Origin: UBA2365 sp964594045
GTDB lineage: Bacteria; Bacteroidota; Bacteroidia; Chitinophagales; Saprospiraceae
Assembly: GCA_964594045.1 (NCBI GenBank)
Contig: CAZQKR010000004.1
Location: forward strand, 62,001-126,000
DNA length: 64,000 nt
Direction of reading: 5' to 3'
Shown: piece after piece, positions 44,114 through 53,868 of the stretch
Position numbering within the stretch: the first letter of the stretch is position 1
Layout of the letters: each line of letters starts with the position of its first letter
Notes under the pieces: model-generated
Told to the model about the DNA's origin: nothing
Databases searched by the model: none
What the model saw: only the letters and a program-made list of their open reading frames with translations
Translations under genes and position numbers: made by a program

Positions 44114-45283
44114 ATGAAGAAATATTTGTTTCTGTTCCTGACAGCATTTTTGTTAAATGCATGTACTTCAACCCAAAAACTTGTGGAGAAAGGACAATAC
44201 GATGATGCCATCAATTCATCCGTCCGGAGTCTTCAGGGCAAAAAAAATAAAAAGACTGAAGATATCAAATCCCTGGAAACTGCTTTTGCCAAAGCCAATG
44301 ACAAGGATCTTAACCAGATCAAATTTCTCAAGGAAGCGAATAAGCCGGACAACTGGAATAAGATCTACAGTCAATTGCTGCTGATCAGAAAGAGACAGGA
44401 ATTGGTTGAGCCTTTGCTGCCTTTGATGAGTGAAGACGGATATCAGGCTAATTTTCAATTCATCAGGGTTGAACCGCTGATCCAGGAGGCTGAACAAAAT
44501 GCTGCCGCGTACCATTATGAAGAAGCGCGCAGATTAATGGAAAGAGCTGAAAACGGGGATAAACTGGCAGCTAAAAGGGCGCATGAAGAATTGATCAGTA
44601 TCGAAAGATACTTTCTACACTTCAAAGACAAGGATGTCCTGAAAGACAGGGCTTTGATGCTGGGTATGAACAATGTTTTGCTGGAAGTCCAGAATAAAGC
44701 CAATGTGGTCATCCCTGAAGAATTTGAGAAAGAACTGAAAAGAGTGGATATCAGGTCCCTGGAGAATGAATGGACCCGTTATTATACTGAACCAAACGAA
44801 AAAATCAAGTTTGACTTTGTGGCAGCAATTGTGATCGACAGATTATTCATATCACCTGAACAGGAAAAAGAGGTGATGTACATCGACGAGGCTGAGATCA
44901 AAGATGGATTCAATTATGTTTTGGACAACAAAGGTAATGTAATGAAAGACAGCCTTGGAAATGACATCAAAACTGATAAGTTTATCACTGTCAGGGCAGA
45001 TGTGCATGAACTTTTCAGGTTCAAGAAAGCAGAATTGGCCGGAAGAGTGGAATACATGGAGACCCGTACCGGAAAAATAACCAGGTCAAAACCGGTTTTT
45101 GTCGAAACTGTCTTTGAAAGCTTTGCTTCCAGGTTTTCCGGTGATAAAAGAGCGCTTTCCGAAAAGACAAAAAAGAATCTGAGAACCACACCGATGCCTT
45201 TTCCAACGGATTTCGATCTGTCCATGCAGGCAGCGGAAAAACTCAAAGGTTTACTTATCAATGAGTTGAGATACGAATTCTGA
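44114..45283 (+). CDS. Conserved lipoprotein of unknown function
   Basis: A 389-residue protein with a clear lipobox (FLLNAC, Cys17). The first half is helical and TPR-like (QKLVEKGQYDDAINSSVRSLQGKK..., AAAYHYEEARRLMERAENGD). The second half is a mixed alpha/beta domain rich in charged residues (FVAAIVIDRLFISPEQEKEVMYIDEAEIKDGFNYV). It probably faces the periplasm or the cell surface. No enzymatic motif was recognised. It is monocistronic with a strong terminator. Confidence 0.8.
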   Translation: MKKYLFLFLTAFLLNACTSTQKLVEKGQYDDAINSSVRSLQGKKNKKTEDIKSLETAFAKANDKDLNQIKFLKEANKPDNWNKIYSQLLLIRKRQELVEPLLPLMSEDGYQANFQFIRVEPLIQEAEQNAAAYHYEEARRLMERAENGDKLAAKRAHEELISIERYFLHFKDKDVLKDRALMLGMNNVLLEVQNKANVVIPEEFEKELKRVDIRSLENEWTRYYTEPNEKIKFDFVAAIVIDRLFISPEQEKEVMYIDEAEIKDGFNYVLDNKGNVMKDSLGNDIKTDKFITVRADVHELFRFKKAELAGRVEYMETRTGKITRSKPVFVETVFESFASRFSGDKRALSEKTKKNLRTTPMPFPTDFDLSMQAAEKLKGLLINELRYEF

Positions 45284-45304
45284 TCAATTATTGATTTACA
45301 TCAT

Positions 45305-45346
45305 AAAAAACCCGGTGGATCGTCAGCATCTGCCGGTTTTTTTTTT
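45305..45346 (+). terminator. Intrinsic terminator of the lipoprotein gene
   Basis: AAAAAACCCGG ... CCGG followed by ten T; the A-run and T-run extend the stem. It starts 22 bases after the stop codon. Confidence 0.88.
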
Positions 45347-45686
45347 GCCTTTTTGAAATCCCATTTACCTCTATTGGTTATGGACAAAACTTGTTCTTTA
45401 TTTTAAGGTGACCTGAGCAGTTTCCCTGATTTCCCGCTGATTTCTGCGATAATTTGATATTTCGTTGACAGGCTTTTACGGTACTATGGTAAACCCGTAA
45501 AAACCGGATGTTGAATTCTGGTATTTAAATATTAGAATAATTATTAATACATTGATAATCATAGTATTAATATAATTTATATGAAAAATAAAGTTACAAT
45601 AATTACCATTGATCACAGCACTCAAAAAATTAAATATAGCATAATTTTGTTTACTTGTTTAAGCTTGAACTTCAAAATAATCCTTT
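45347..45686. other. Intergenic promoter region of the SdrD-B repeat gene
   Basis: No gene is seen. TAATTTTG at 45642-45649 matches the Bacteroidota -7 box and lies 38 bases before the ATG. The sequence around it is extremely AT-rich. No clear -33 element was found at standard spacing. Confidence 0.4.
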
Positions 45687-48600
45687 ATGAACCGATTGTT
45701 ATTGACAACAATTATTGGAATCATATGCATGGTTTATGCAAATGGCCATCCTTCATTTTACACTGATCACTCTCATCATTCTTTCATTCCTCAAAACAGT
45801 TCGATCGAAGGCAGAGTCTGGCAGGATAAAAACAAAAACGGTATCCAGGATCCCGGGGACACCGGTATTGGCGGAATTACCATTTTGCTGTTTAATCAGC
45901 TGGATTTGCTTATGGCGATCACCACAACGGACAACAGTGGCGCATATATATTTACTGATTTGGCCGCAGGATCCTATAAACTGAAATTTCCTATGATCCA
46001 GGGGCTCAGGGTGACCGCACAATTTGCAGGCGGTTCCAATGTGGATTCTGATATTAACCGGCTGGGATTCACAAAATTGTTCACTGTGGGATTGAATCAG
46101 GCTGTCCGGTTTTTGGATGCCGGCTATCGGACTGATATAGCAATCAAGGTGAACAGCTCAGTTCAAACATGTTTTGGCAATAGCACGAACCTGGATGCAC
46201 GTGTGATCAATGGAAGGCCTCCTTTTACATTCAATTGGAGTCATGGGTTGGGAACAGGAGACAGTAAAACCGTTGCTCCGTCCCAGAATACGACTTACAG
46301 GGTGACGGTTTCGGATTTTTGGGGAAGCCAGGCATCTGCCAGTATCAACGTGCGTGTTACTGCAGGAGTAGGAGAAGAGCAATGTCACATCATTGACAAT
46401 TTCAAGAACGGTGGAAGTACAAGCAATTTTTCTTTAGATGTAAGTCCGCTGGATCCGGGCCCGAAAAGTATTACGCAGTCTGCACCAATTGGACTTTTAG
46501 GTAATTCCAGGAATATTATACTGGAGTATATTTCCGGCACCTTGCCTTCAAGCATCAATATTGATCTTGGAAATGGTATTTTTACCCATAGCAATGATGT
46601 GGGATCCATGTCAAAGACTACCCTGTGCTATAATAACAACGGAGCAGGTATTGATTTCGACATATCCCCTTTTGATTATCTCAAGTTTAAAAATATAGAG
46701 ATAGATCAGGGTGGGATCAATATCCAGGCAAGTTTTTGGGATGGTTCCAAAAAAGTGGTTCATACGATGAAGGTTCCGCAGAGCGGGGCAGGTATTTCTG
46801 AATCCATGGAAATGGTTTTTGCAGATATACCTGATTTTCAAACCATGAATATCCACCATATACAGGAGATTTGCCTGGAGTTTAATGTGGCAGAAGAAAG
46901 TGTTGATTTCCAATTGGTTTCCCTGATGACATGTAAAAATACGGATTGCGGACTGGATCTTGCAGATGATCTTGAGATTTGTTCAGGTGAATCTATTGAA
47001 ATAGCTGCGAATGTTCCCTGTGCCCAGAATCTCATTTATTTATGGGATCAGGGCTTGCCAGGTCAATCAAAACATCTAGTAAGTCCATTAAATTCAACTA
47101 TTTATAACGTAACTGTTGTGGATGCGAATGGATGCAGGGTAAACGGGGCCATAGAAGTAAAAGTTCACCCCAAACCCGAGCTCAGCTTAGGCCTTGACAG
47201 AGAGATCTGTATAAATGAGATTTTTTCGGTTTTGCCTGACATCTCAGGTGGAACTGCCCCATTTCAATTCAACTGGAATACAGGAACCCAACTTCCGCAG
47301 ATAACAGACCTTGTTGCAATTGAGGACAGTGAATATGCTCTGACCATTACAGACGTAAATTCCTGCTCGGATTCAGCAAGGGTCCACATCAATGTACTGG
47401 AAAATCCTTCCATTGATTTTACCTCAATTGCCGCAGGTTGTCAACTATCGAACGGCAGTGCAACAGCAATTGTAGTCGATGGATTGCCCCCATATACCTA
47501 CCTGTGGAGTAATGGTGATACAGATGCAATTTTGAATGGTGTTGCATCGGGTTTTTACAACCTTACTGTTACGGACAGCAAGGGATGCAAAGCTATAGGA
47601 CAGGTTTATGTCGGTGAATTATATTGTGCAAAAATCGGGGATTTTGTCTGGCATGACCTGAATGCAGATGGTATTCAGAATGCAGGTGAGCAGGGCATTC
47701 CGGACATAAGAGTCGAATTGCTGGATCACAACCAGCAATTGTTAAACTTTACCCAGACAAACCAAAACGGGTATTATGTTTTCTCGGCTTTGCCGGCGGG
47801 AGATTATTATATCCGGTTTATTTTGCCGGCAGGGTATCATTTCAGTGGCGCAAATACAGGGAATGACCCTATGAAAGACAGCAATGCCGATCCTGTGTCA
47901 GGGCTTTCCGGCGTCATCAATCTGACTAATTATGAGGAAGATCTGAGTATAGATGCAGGTATATATCAATACGGACGCATCGGTGATTTTGTATGGCTGG
48001 ACAATAACGGAAACGGTTTGCAGGATATCGGTGAACCAGGTGTTCCGAATGTTTTGGTCAGTCTGCTGAATTGCAATGGCAGTGTGATCAAAACAAGCAC
48101 AACTGATGGTAATGGCCATTATTTATTTGCGGATCTTGTCCCAAACCAGTATAAGATTAAATTTACTTTACCGGCAGGAATGAAACTGGTTGTTCCCGGC
48201 CAGGGAAATGATCCCCAAATCGACAGCGATGCAAATATCCTGACAGGAGAAACAACATGCCTGAATCTGGTCAGCAATCAAACGGAACTTTCATTAGATG
48301 CAGGTACATATTTCCCGGCTAAGATCGGCGATAAGGTTTGGGTAGATTTGAATGCAGACGGGCAGCAAACGGGTGAAGAACCCGGTCTGGCCGGAATTAC
48401 GGTTCGTTTGCTGGATTGCAATAACAATGAGATCAAAACAACAAATTCCAGTGCACAGGGCATTTACCTTTTTGATGATCTTGTCCCGGGTTCGTATAAA
48501 ATAGGCTTGATCATTCCAGCCAATTATGAATTGTCACCTTATCAGACTGGTGATCCAGCTTCAGACAGCAATATCGATCCTGCTACCAATACTTCCGGTT

Positions 48601-51002
48601 GTGAAGTGCTCGAAAGCGGTGAGGTGAATCTGAGTTATGATATTGGGTTGTTCCAGAGAGCAGCGATCGGGGATGTTGCGTGGGTGGACAGCAATGGCAA
48701 CGGCATTCAGGATACGGGTGAAAACGGATACCCGGGTATGCAGGTACAGTTGTTTGATTGCAACAGCAATTTAATTGCCCAGACCACAACCAATGCTTCA
48801 GGCAACTATAATTTCATCAATTTGCTTCCGGGAAATTATGCAATTAAGTTCAACCTTGGTACAGGATGGTACTTTACCCAATCAGGTCAGGGCAACGATC
48901 CTGCATTTGACAGCAATGTGAACCAGACCACCGGTTTCACCGGATGTGAAACGCTGATCAGCGGAGAAATCAACAACACTTATGATGCCGGTATTTACCA
49001 ATTGGGTAAGGTAGGCGATTTTGTCTGGGATGACACGAATGGAAACGGGTTGCAGGATGGAGGTGAACCAGGTGTCTACAATTACAAGGTGTTGCTGAAA
49101 ACTTGTAACGGCGTCCTTATTCAAACCAAATATACCAACCCCTCAGGATATTACCTTTTCGAAAATATTGTTCCCGGACAATACCTGCTGGATTTTTCTC
49201 AAAATACGGAAGCTTATTTCACGCTTAAAAATCAGGGTACAAACCCGGCAATTGACAGTGATGTGTATCAGGCAACAGGGAAGACATCATGTTTTGCTGT
49301 CAATACAGGTTCCACCAATTACACTATAGACGCCGGTTTGCTGAATGTGGCCTCTGTTGGTGATTATGTATGGGAAGACCTGAATGGAAATGGTATTCAG
49401 GAGGATGAAGAGCCAGGAATTCAGGGAATTACAGTAAGATTGTTCAAAGTGAATACCAATGGTACTGTATTGATTTCAGAAACAACGACTGATGCGGATG
49501 GTTATTACTCATTCCTGAATATTTCCCCCGGAACCTATCACATCAAGTTGATACTCACCGGAACAGAATGGCAGGCGACACTTCCGAATATTTACGGAGA
49601 GGATGTGGACAGCGACATCACACATGCCAATGGTTTCAATTCAACCGGCAATTTTGTTTTGTTGCCCGGACAACACAATCCGGACATAGATGCAGGTTTG
49701 TACATCTGTGCTGAGATCGGTGATTTGGTTTGGTGTGATTTTACACCGAATCACCACTGGCAACCAGGGGAAAATGGAATAAATGGCGTTGAGGTGGAAT
49801 TGTACAGGAAAGTAGAGAATACATGGATGTTCTGGACTTCTGTCTTTACCGAAAACCATTCAGGGTCAACACCTGCAGATGGATATTGGTCAGCCTGTGT
49901 GATCCCGGGAGAATATTATGTCAAATTTAATTTACCTGAAAACTCCAACTTCCTGCCTGTTGACCCGTTCGTCGGAGGCAACGCTGAGTATGATTCCGAT
50001 GTTACGAACGCTTTTGGACATTGTACAACTGACGCGTTCACAGTCCAGTCCGGAGATAACCTGACCGATCTGGGTGCAGGATATTACTACGGAAGTATTA
50101 TCGGAGACCGTATCTGGTATGATTCCAATCAGAATGGATTGCAGGATACAGGAGAACCGCCTGCCTCCGGTATTTTGGTTGAGTTGTTCGGTGTTGACGG
50201 TAAGATTGCACAAAGGATCACGGATTCCAACGGTAATTTTACCATAGATAATATTATTCCCGGAAGTTATTATTTGAAGTTTTCTCCCGGGGCCTATCAG
50301 TTTACTGTTGCCAATTCCGGAAGCAATGACCATTTAGACAGTGACGTAACCCATGCCAACGGGAATGGAACTACCAGTTGGTTTACAGTTGTAGTTCAGG
50401 AGATCAACTACTCTTATGATGCCGGACTGGTGAACACAACAGGAAGAATGCAGTGGTATGATCAGGGAGGAAGCTACCAGGGTGACCATAACGAAATCTG
50501 GTGGGAAACGATCGGTGAAGAGATGATTGATCGTTTTGAACTGCAGAGAGCCTATCCGGGCAGCAACCAGTTTGATTTGCTGGACATCATCCAGCCAAAA
50601 GGTGACCGGGATCTTATCCAGAAGTATATCGTTGAAGATCATGACATTGACAAGTCAGGAGTTTATAAATATCGCATCATGTCCAGAGATCTGTTTTCAA
50701 ATGATCAGTACAGTCCTGAGATCCTGATCAATGTGCTCGGGGAAATGAAGATGATTTTATATCCTAATCCGGCAACGGAAAAAGTCAATTTTGCTTTCTA
50801 TAACAAGGAAAAAGATGAGATCAATATCAGTATTTTCAATAATCTGGGTATACTGGTCAAATCTTTTCCGAAAGTTCTGCTAAGCAGGAACAGTGTCTTC
50901 TACAAGGAAATCTCACTGGATGATCTGCCCGCAGGAAACTACCATGTCAGGGTCATCGGTCAGGACCTCAACTGGACAGCCAATATATCGGTGATGAGGT
51001 AA
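45687..51002 (+). CDS. Giant T9SS type-A surface protein with nine SdrD B-like repeats
   Basis: A 1771-residue protein. It has a signal peptide (~1-20, MNRLLLTTIIGIICMVYANG). A first SdrD-B module lies at ~37-150 (GRVWQDKNKNGIQDPGDTGI). A stretch of Ig/PKD-like modules follows (~155-640, including SprB-like repeats). Eight more SdrD-B modules start near residues 648, 762, 878, 992, 1106, 1219, 1340 and 1470. Each has the (I/V)GDxVWxDxNxNGxQDxGE signature, whose acidic loop binds calcium in Staphylococcus homologues. The last ~85 residues (LYPNPATEKVNF ... ISVMR) form the type-A T9SS sorting domain. It is likely a rigid calcium-stabilised surface adhesin (inference from the family). Confidence 0.95.
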   Translation: MNRLLLTTIIGIICMVYANGHPSFYTDHSHHSFIPQNSSIEGRVWQDKNKNGIQDPGDTGIGGITILLFNQLDLLMAITTTDNSGAYIFTDLAAGSYKLKFPMIQGLRVTAQFAGGSNVDSDINRLGFTKLFTVGLNQAVRFLDAGYRTDIAIKVNSSVQTCFGNSTNLDARVINGRPPFTFNWSHGLGTGDSKTVAPSQNTTYRVTVSDFWGSQASASINVRVTAGVGEEQCHIIDNFKNGGSTSNFSLDVSPLDPGPKSITQSAPIGLLGNSRNIILEYISGTLPSSINIDLGNGIFTHSNDVGSMSKTTLCYNNNGAGIDFDISPFDYLKFKNIEIDQGGINIQASFWDGSKKVVHTMKVPQSGAGISESMEMVFADIPDFQTMNIHHIQEICLEFNVAEESVDFQLVSLMTCKNTDCGLDLADDLEICSGESIEIAANVPCAQNLIYLWDQGLPGQSKHLVSPLNSTIYNVTVVDANGCRVNGAIEVKVHPKPELSLGLDREICINEIFSVLPDISGGTAPFQFNWNTGTQLPQITDLVAIEDSEYALTITDVNSCSDSARVHINVLENPSIDFTSIAAGCQLSNGSATAIVVDGLPPYTYLWSNGDTDAILNGVASGFYNLTVTDSKGCKAIGQVYVGELYCAKIGDFVWHDLNADGIQNAGEQGIPDIRVELLDHNQQLLNFTQTNQNGYYVFSALPAGDYYIRFILPAGYHFSGANTGNDPMKDSNADPVSGLSGVINLTNYEEDLSIDAGIYQYGRIGDFVWLDNNGNGLQDIGEPGVPNVLVSLLNCNGSVIKTSTTDGNGHYLFADLVPNQYKIKFTLPAGMKLVVPGQGNDPQIDSDANILTGETTCLNLVSNQTELSLDAGTYFPAKIGDKVWVDLNADGQQTGEEPGLAGITVRLLDCNNNEIKTTNSSAQGIYLFDDLVPGSYKIGLIIPANYELSPYQTGDPASDSNIDPATNTSGCEVLESGEVNLSYDIGLFQRAAIGDVAWVDSNGNGIQDTGENGYPGMQVQLFDCNSNLIAQTTTNASGNYNFINLLPGNYAIKFNLGTGWYFTQSGQGNDPAFDSNVNQTTGFTGCETLISGEINNTYDAGIYQLGKVGDFVWDDTNGNGLQDGGEPGVYNYKVLLKTCNGVLIQTKYTNPSGYYLFENIVPGQYLLDFSQNTEAYFTLKNQGTNPAIDSDVYQATGKTSCFAVNTGSTNYTIDAGLLNVASVGDYVWEDLNGNGIQEDEEPGIQGITVRLFKVNTNGTVLISETTTDADGYYSFLNISPGTYHIKLILTGTEWQATLPNIYGEDVDSDITHANGFNSTGNFVLLPGQHNPDIDAGLYICAEIGDLVWCDFTPNHHWQPGENGINGVEVELYRKVENTWMFWTSVFTENHSGSTPADGYWSACVIPGEYYVKFNLPENSNFLPVDPFVGGNAEYDSDVTNAFGHCTTDAFTVQSGDNLTDLGAGYYYGSIIGDRIWYDSNQNGLQDTGEPPASGILVELFGVDGKIAQRITDSNGNFTIDNIIPGSYYLKFSPGAYQFTVANSGSNDHLDSDVTHANGNGTTSWFTVVVQEINYSYDAGLVNTTGRMQWYDQGGSYQGDHNEIWWETIGEEMIDRFELQRAYPGSNQFDLLDIIQPKGDRDLIQKYIVEDHDIDKSGVYKYRIMSRDLFSNDQYSPEILINVLGEMKMILYPNPATEKVNFAFYNKEKDEINISIFNNLGILVKSFPKVLLSRNSVFYKEISLDDLPAGNYHVRVIGQDLNWTANISVMR

Positions 51003-51040
51003 AAAATAACGTCAATGGTAACGGGATCATTTCAGACCCA

Positions 51041-51991
51041 TTAAAAAATATTGGAAGGTTTATTATCCATGAAAGACCTGATATTTGAAATGATCCCGTC
51101 CAGCAGCCTTTTCCTGGAAGCATGGGTCGCCCATGCCTGATGAGGGGAAATGATACAGTTTTTGATGCCAAAAAAAGGATGTTCCTTCGCAGGCGGTTCC
51201 TCGCACATCACATCCAGTCCGGCTCCGTAAATCAGACCGCTTTTCAGTGCTTCTGCGAGGTCTTCCTCATGGATGACCAGCCCTCTGGACGTATTGATCA
51301 AAATGGAAGTCGATTTCATTTTGCGGAAAACTTCCAGGTTGAACATACCTTTGTATTCAGGATAAAAGGGTATATGAATGCTCAGAAAATCTGATCTGCG
51401 GAGCAGTTCTTCAAATCCTGTAAATTCCACACCTTGCATCTGATCACTTTCCGGGTGTCTGTGGTGTGCGATCACTTTCATGTTCATTGCGAGCGCAATC
51501 CGTGCAACTGCCTGTCCGGTTTTGCCAAAACCGAGAATTCCGAATGTATTTCCGGCCAGTTCCTGTATTGGCCTTCTCCAATATGTGAAATTGGGGCTTT
51601 GGCTCCAGATGCCTCTGTGCACCTCAAAACTATAGGTCTCGATCCGGTTGACCAGCGCCAGCAATAATGCAAAAACCTGCTGGGCAACTGAGTCAGTGCT
51701 GTAGCCGGCAACATTGTAGACCTGTATATTGCGATCCCTTGCAGCATGGATATCGATGTGATTATAACCTGTTGCCGCAACGCATATAGCTTTCAGCCCG
51801 GGCAGTGCCTGAATGGTTGAAGCGCTGAAAGGAACTTTGTTGGTGATGATGATGTCCGCATTTATGCTTCGTTCAATTACGAGCTCTGCCGGTGTACGGT
51901 CATATAAACACAGGTCTCCGCATTCATGTAATGCCTCCCAGCTGAGATCACCGGGATTGGTGGTATAGGCATCCAAAAAAACGATCTTCAT
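51041..51991 (-). CDS. D-2-hydroxyacid dehydrogenase (glycerate dehydrogenase-like)
   Basis: A 316-residue enzyme when started at 51991 (MKIVFLDAYTTNPGDLSWEA). The ATG at 52141 would add 50 non-homologous residues. The NAD-binding loop GFGKTGQAVA is at ~154-163. The catalytic triad is Arg236 (INTSRG), Glu265 (DVMCEEPP) and His284 (SPHQAWAT). The start TNPGDLSWEAL is typical of the hydroxypyruvate reductase/glycerate dehydrogenase branch. It is probably cytoplasmic, reducing hydroxypyruvate or a related 2-keto acid; the substrate is not certain. It converges with the giant SdrD-B gene. Confidence 0.9.
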   Translation of the reverse strand: MKIVFLDAYTTNPGDLSWEALHECGDLCLYDRTPAELVIERSINADIIITNKVPFSASTIQALPGLKAICVAATGYNHIDIHAARDRNIQVYNVAGYSTDSVAQQVFALLLALVNRIETYSFEVHRGIWSQSPNFTYWRRPIQELAGNTFGILGFGKTGQAVARIALAMNMKVIAHHRHPESDQMQGVEFTGFEELLRRSDFLSIHIPFYPEYKGMFNLEVFRKMKSTSILINTSRGLVIHEEDLAEALKSGLIYGAGLDVMCEEPPAKEHPFFGIKNCIISPHQAWATHASRKRLLDGIISNIRSFMDNKPSNIF

Positions 51992-52283
51992 GGATTTCAA
52001 AGCTTTGTTTTTGTAAAAATCATATCGATGAACAAAGGTAGTATTTATATCGTTAAAAAATATCATATTCAAATTTTCCGGATAATGAGCTCTCAATGTA
52101 TTGTGTATCTGAAAATGCGCTGTTTTAATAAGCGAGTACAATGAATGCTTAGAGAAATCGTTAGTAACTGAATAAAAGTGAACTTATCCACGATAAGTAT
52201 TTTAATTTTCCTGAACAGTCGAAAATCTCAGGCTTGAAAAGCTTAATTCCTGAATAATTACAAATAAATTTTACTTTTGCAAA

Positions 52284-52592
52284 ATGTTTGGAAATCCTTT
52301 GAAAAAAATCAGCGAACAGCAGGAGCAGCTTAAGCAGCAGCTTGACGCATACATTTTAAAAGAAACCAGCCCGGACGGTTTGTGTTCCTGTACCGTTTCA
52401 GGGTCTAAGAAAATTCTTGAAATCAAAATCAATCAGGATAAATCTGAAATTGAAGATTTTGGTCAACTGGAAAATGCTTTGGTTTCTGTTGTCAATCAGG
52501 CTATGGAAAAAGCTGATGTGAAAGTTGCCGAGCTGACCCGGAACGTTTTAAGCGATCTTCTGCCTCCCGGTTTTGAAAATTTATTCAAGTAA
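52284..52592 (+). CDS. YbaB/EbfC-family nucleoid-associated protein
   Basis: A 102-residue protein with the YbaB layout: an N-terminal helix (KKISEQQEQLKQQLDAY), a three-stranded sheet (CSCTVSGSKKILEIKINQDK) and a C-terminal helix (ALVSVVNQAMEKADVKVAELTRNVLSDLLPPGF). Family members form dimers that bind DNA with little sequence specificity. It is twelve bases upstream of a LamG-type secreted protein, with which it may share a transcript although the functions look unrelated. Confidence 0.88.
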   Translation: MFGNPLKKISEQQEQLKQQLDAYILKETSPDGLCSCTVSGSKKILEIKINQDKSEIEDFGQLENALVSVVNQAMEKADVKVAELTRNVLSDLLPPGFENLFK

Positions 52593-52604
52593 TCAATTCA
52601 TTTT

Positions 52605-53822
52605 ATGTTGAAGCATCTCAGAATATGGTCTGTTTTATTCACTTGGCTGTTTTTTGTTCCAGCAATTGAAGGTCAGATCACCAACCCGGTGATCAGCCTG
52701 GATTTCAATGATTGTCAGATCCGGGATAAAGGCATTCAGAATGCAGTGATACAGGTGGGCGGATTGCCTGATTGTGTCTGTGGTCTGGATGGCGATGCGA
52801 TCGGTTTGAACGGGGTGGACAACTACATTCATTTTGAGGACGGACTGAGTCATTTGTTCAGTAAGGATTTTACCATCAGTTTTTATGTCCGGATTGAGAA
52901 TACTTCTGGTGTGGTGGACCTGCTGTCTTTCCACAAAACCTGCGTCAGGGATTCATCATTTACACTCAAGTATTTGCCCCAGATCAAACAATTCAGATTT
53001 GACATGGTGAAAAACCTGTCCAGGTCCACACAGATGCTTTTTCAGTTGGATGAAACCAGTTGCTGGCAGCACATCGTGATCACCAGAAAGGGATTTGATT
53101 ACACGATCTATCTGAACGGAAAACAGGTCAGTCAGACCAGGGCTGAAACGGATTACATTTACTCGCCTGTTGGCAGTTTTGCCATTTCAGACAGTCCTTG
53201 TCTGGGCACATCCGATGTCAGACTAAAAGGTGTTTTGGAAAACTTCCAGGTATTTGACAGGGCATTTATTGAACTGGATGTGAATTCACTGAATTTGCAG
53301 GCGGATCAGATCGTCAACAGAGATACGACACTTTTGCTCGGAGATCAGCTGCAAATCGAAATGGGACCAAGTTGTTACACAGCTTTTTGGTGGGACAATC
53401 AGTCAGACCTGAACGATCCGGATGCCTTTGAGCCGGTGATCAAGCCGACTGAAACAACCCTCTATACCGTTTATATCCGGAATGGTGATTGCATCGCGAG
53501 GGATTCCATCTCAATTTTTATTCAGGATCCGGATAAAGTTGACTGCAATCAGCTATTGTTGCCCAATACTTTTACACCCAACGGTGATAAGCTCAACGAT
53601 GTTTTTGAGATCAGCAATAAGTATATCGTGGAAGACATCATGAGTTTTAATATTTTCAACAGACAGGGTGGGAGAGTGTTTTCAGGAACGGATAAGCACA
53701 GCTCCTGGGACGGTAATTACCTGGGCTCAAAGCTCAATCCGGAAAAATTTGCCTACATCATCGAATATACCTGCAAGGGAGAACAATATACCAAAAAAGG
53801 TACAGTCAGCCTGATCAGGTAA
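52605..53822 (+). CDS. LamG-domain secreted protein, T9SS type B
   Basis: A 405-residue protein. The signal peptide is ~1-23. A concanavalin/LamG-like domain lies at ~25-215 (CVCGLDGDAIGLNGVDNYIHFEDGLSHLF, DFTISFYVRIENTSGVVDLLSF, TIYLNGKQVSQTR). An Ig-like segment is at ~235-300. The C-terminal ~90 residues begin LLPNTFTPNGDKLNDVFEIS and end KKGTVSLIR, the gliding-motility-associated type-B signal. It is probably a surface carbohydrate- or protein-binding factor. It follows ybaB closely and converges with the subtilisin-like protease gene. Confidence 0.9.
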   Translation: MLKHLRIWSVLFTWLFFVPAIEGQITNPVISLDFNDCQIRDKGIQNAVIQVGGLPDCVCGLDGDAIGLNGVDNYIHFEDGLSHLFSKDFTISFYVRIENTSGVVDLLSFHKTCVRDSSFTLKYLPQIKQFRFDMVKNLSRSTQMLFQLDETSCWQHIVITRKGFDYTIYLNGKQVSQTRAETDYIYSPVGSFAISDSPCLGTSDVRLKGVLENFQVFDRAFIELDVNSLNLQADQIVNRDTTLLLGDQLQIEMGPSCYTAFWWDNQSDLNDPDAFEPVIKPTETTLYTVYIRNGDCIARDSISIFIQDPDKVDCNQLLLPNTFTPNGDKLNDVFEISNKYIVEDIMSFNIFNRQGGRVFSGTDKHSSWDGNYLGSKLNPEKFAYIIEYTCKGEQYTKKGTVSLIR

Positions 53823-53860
53823 ACTGACAACAGATCCGATTGTTTTTGGTGTTCAGTTTA
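53820..53860. terminator. Possible bidirectional terminator
   Basis: TAAACTGA (including the stop codon of the LamG gene) pairs with TCAGTTTA at 53853-53860. It lies between convergent genes but lacks a long T-run on either side. Confidence 0.4.
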
Positions 53861-53868
53861 AAACGACT

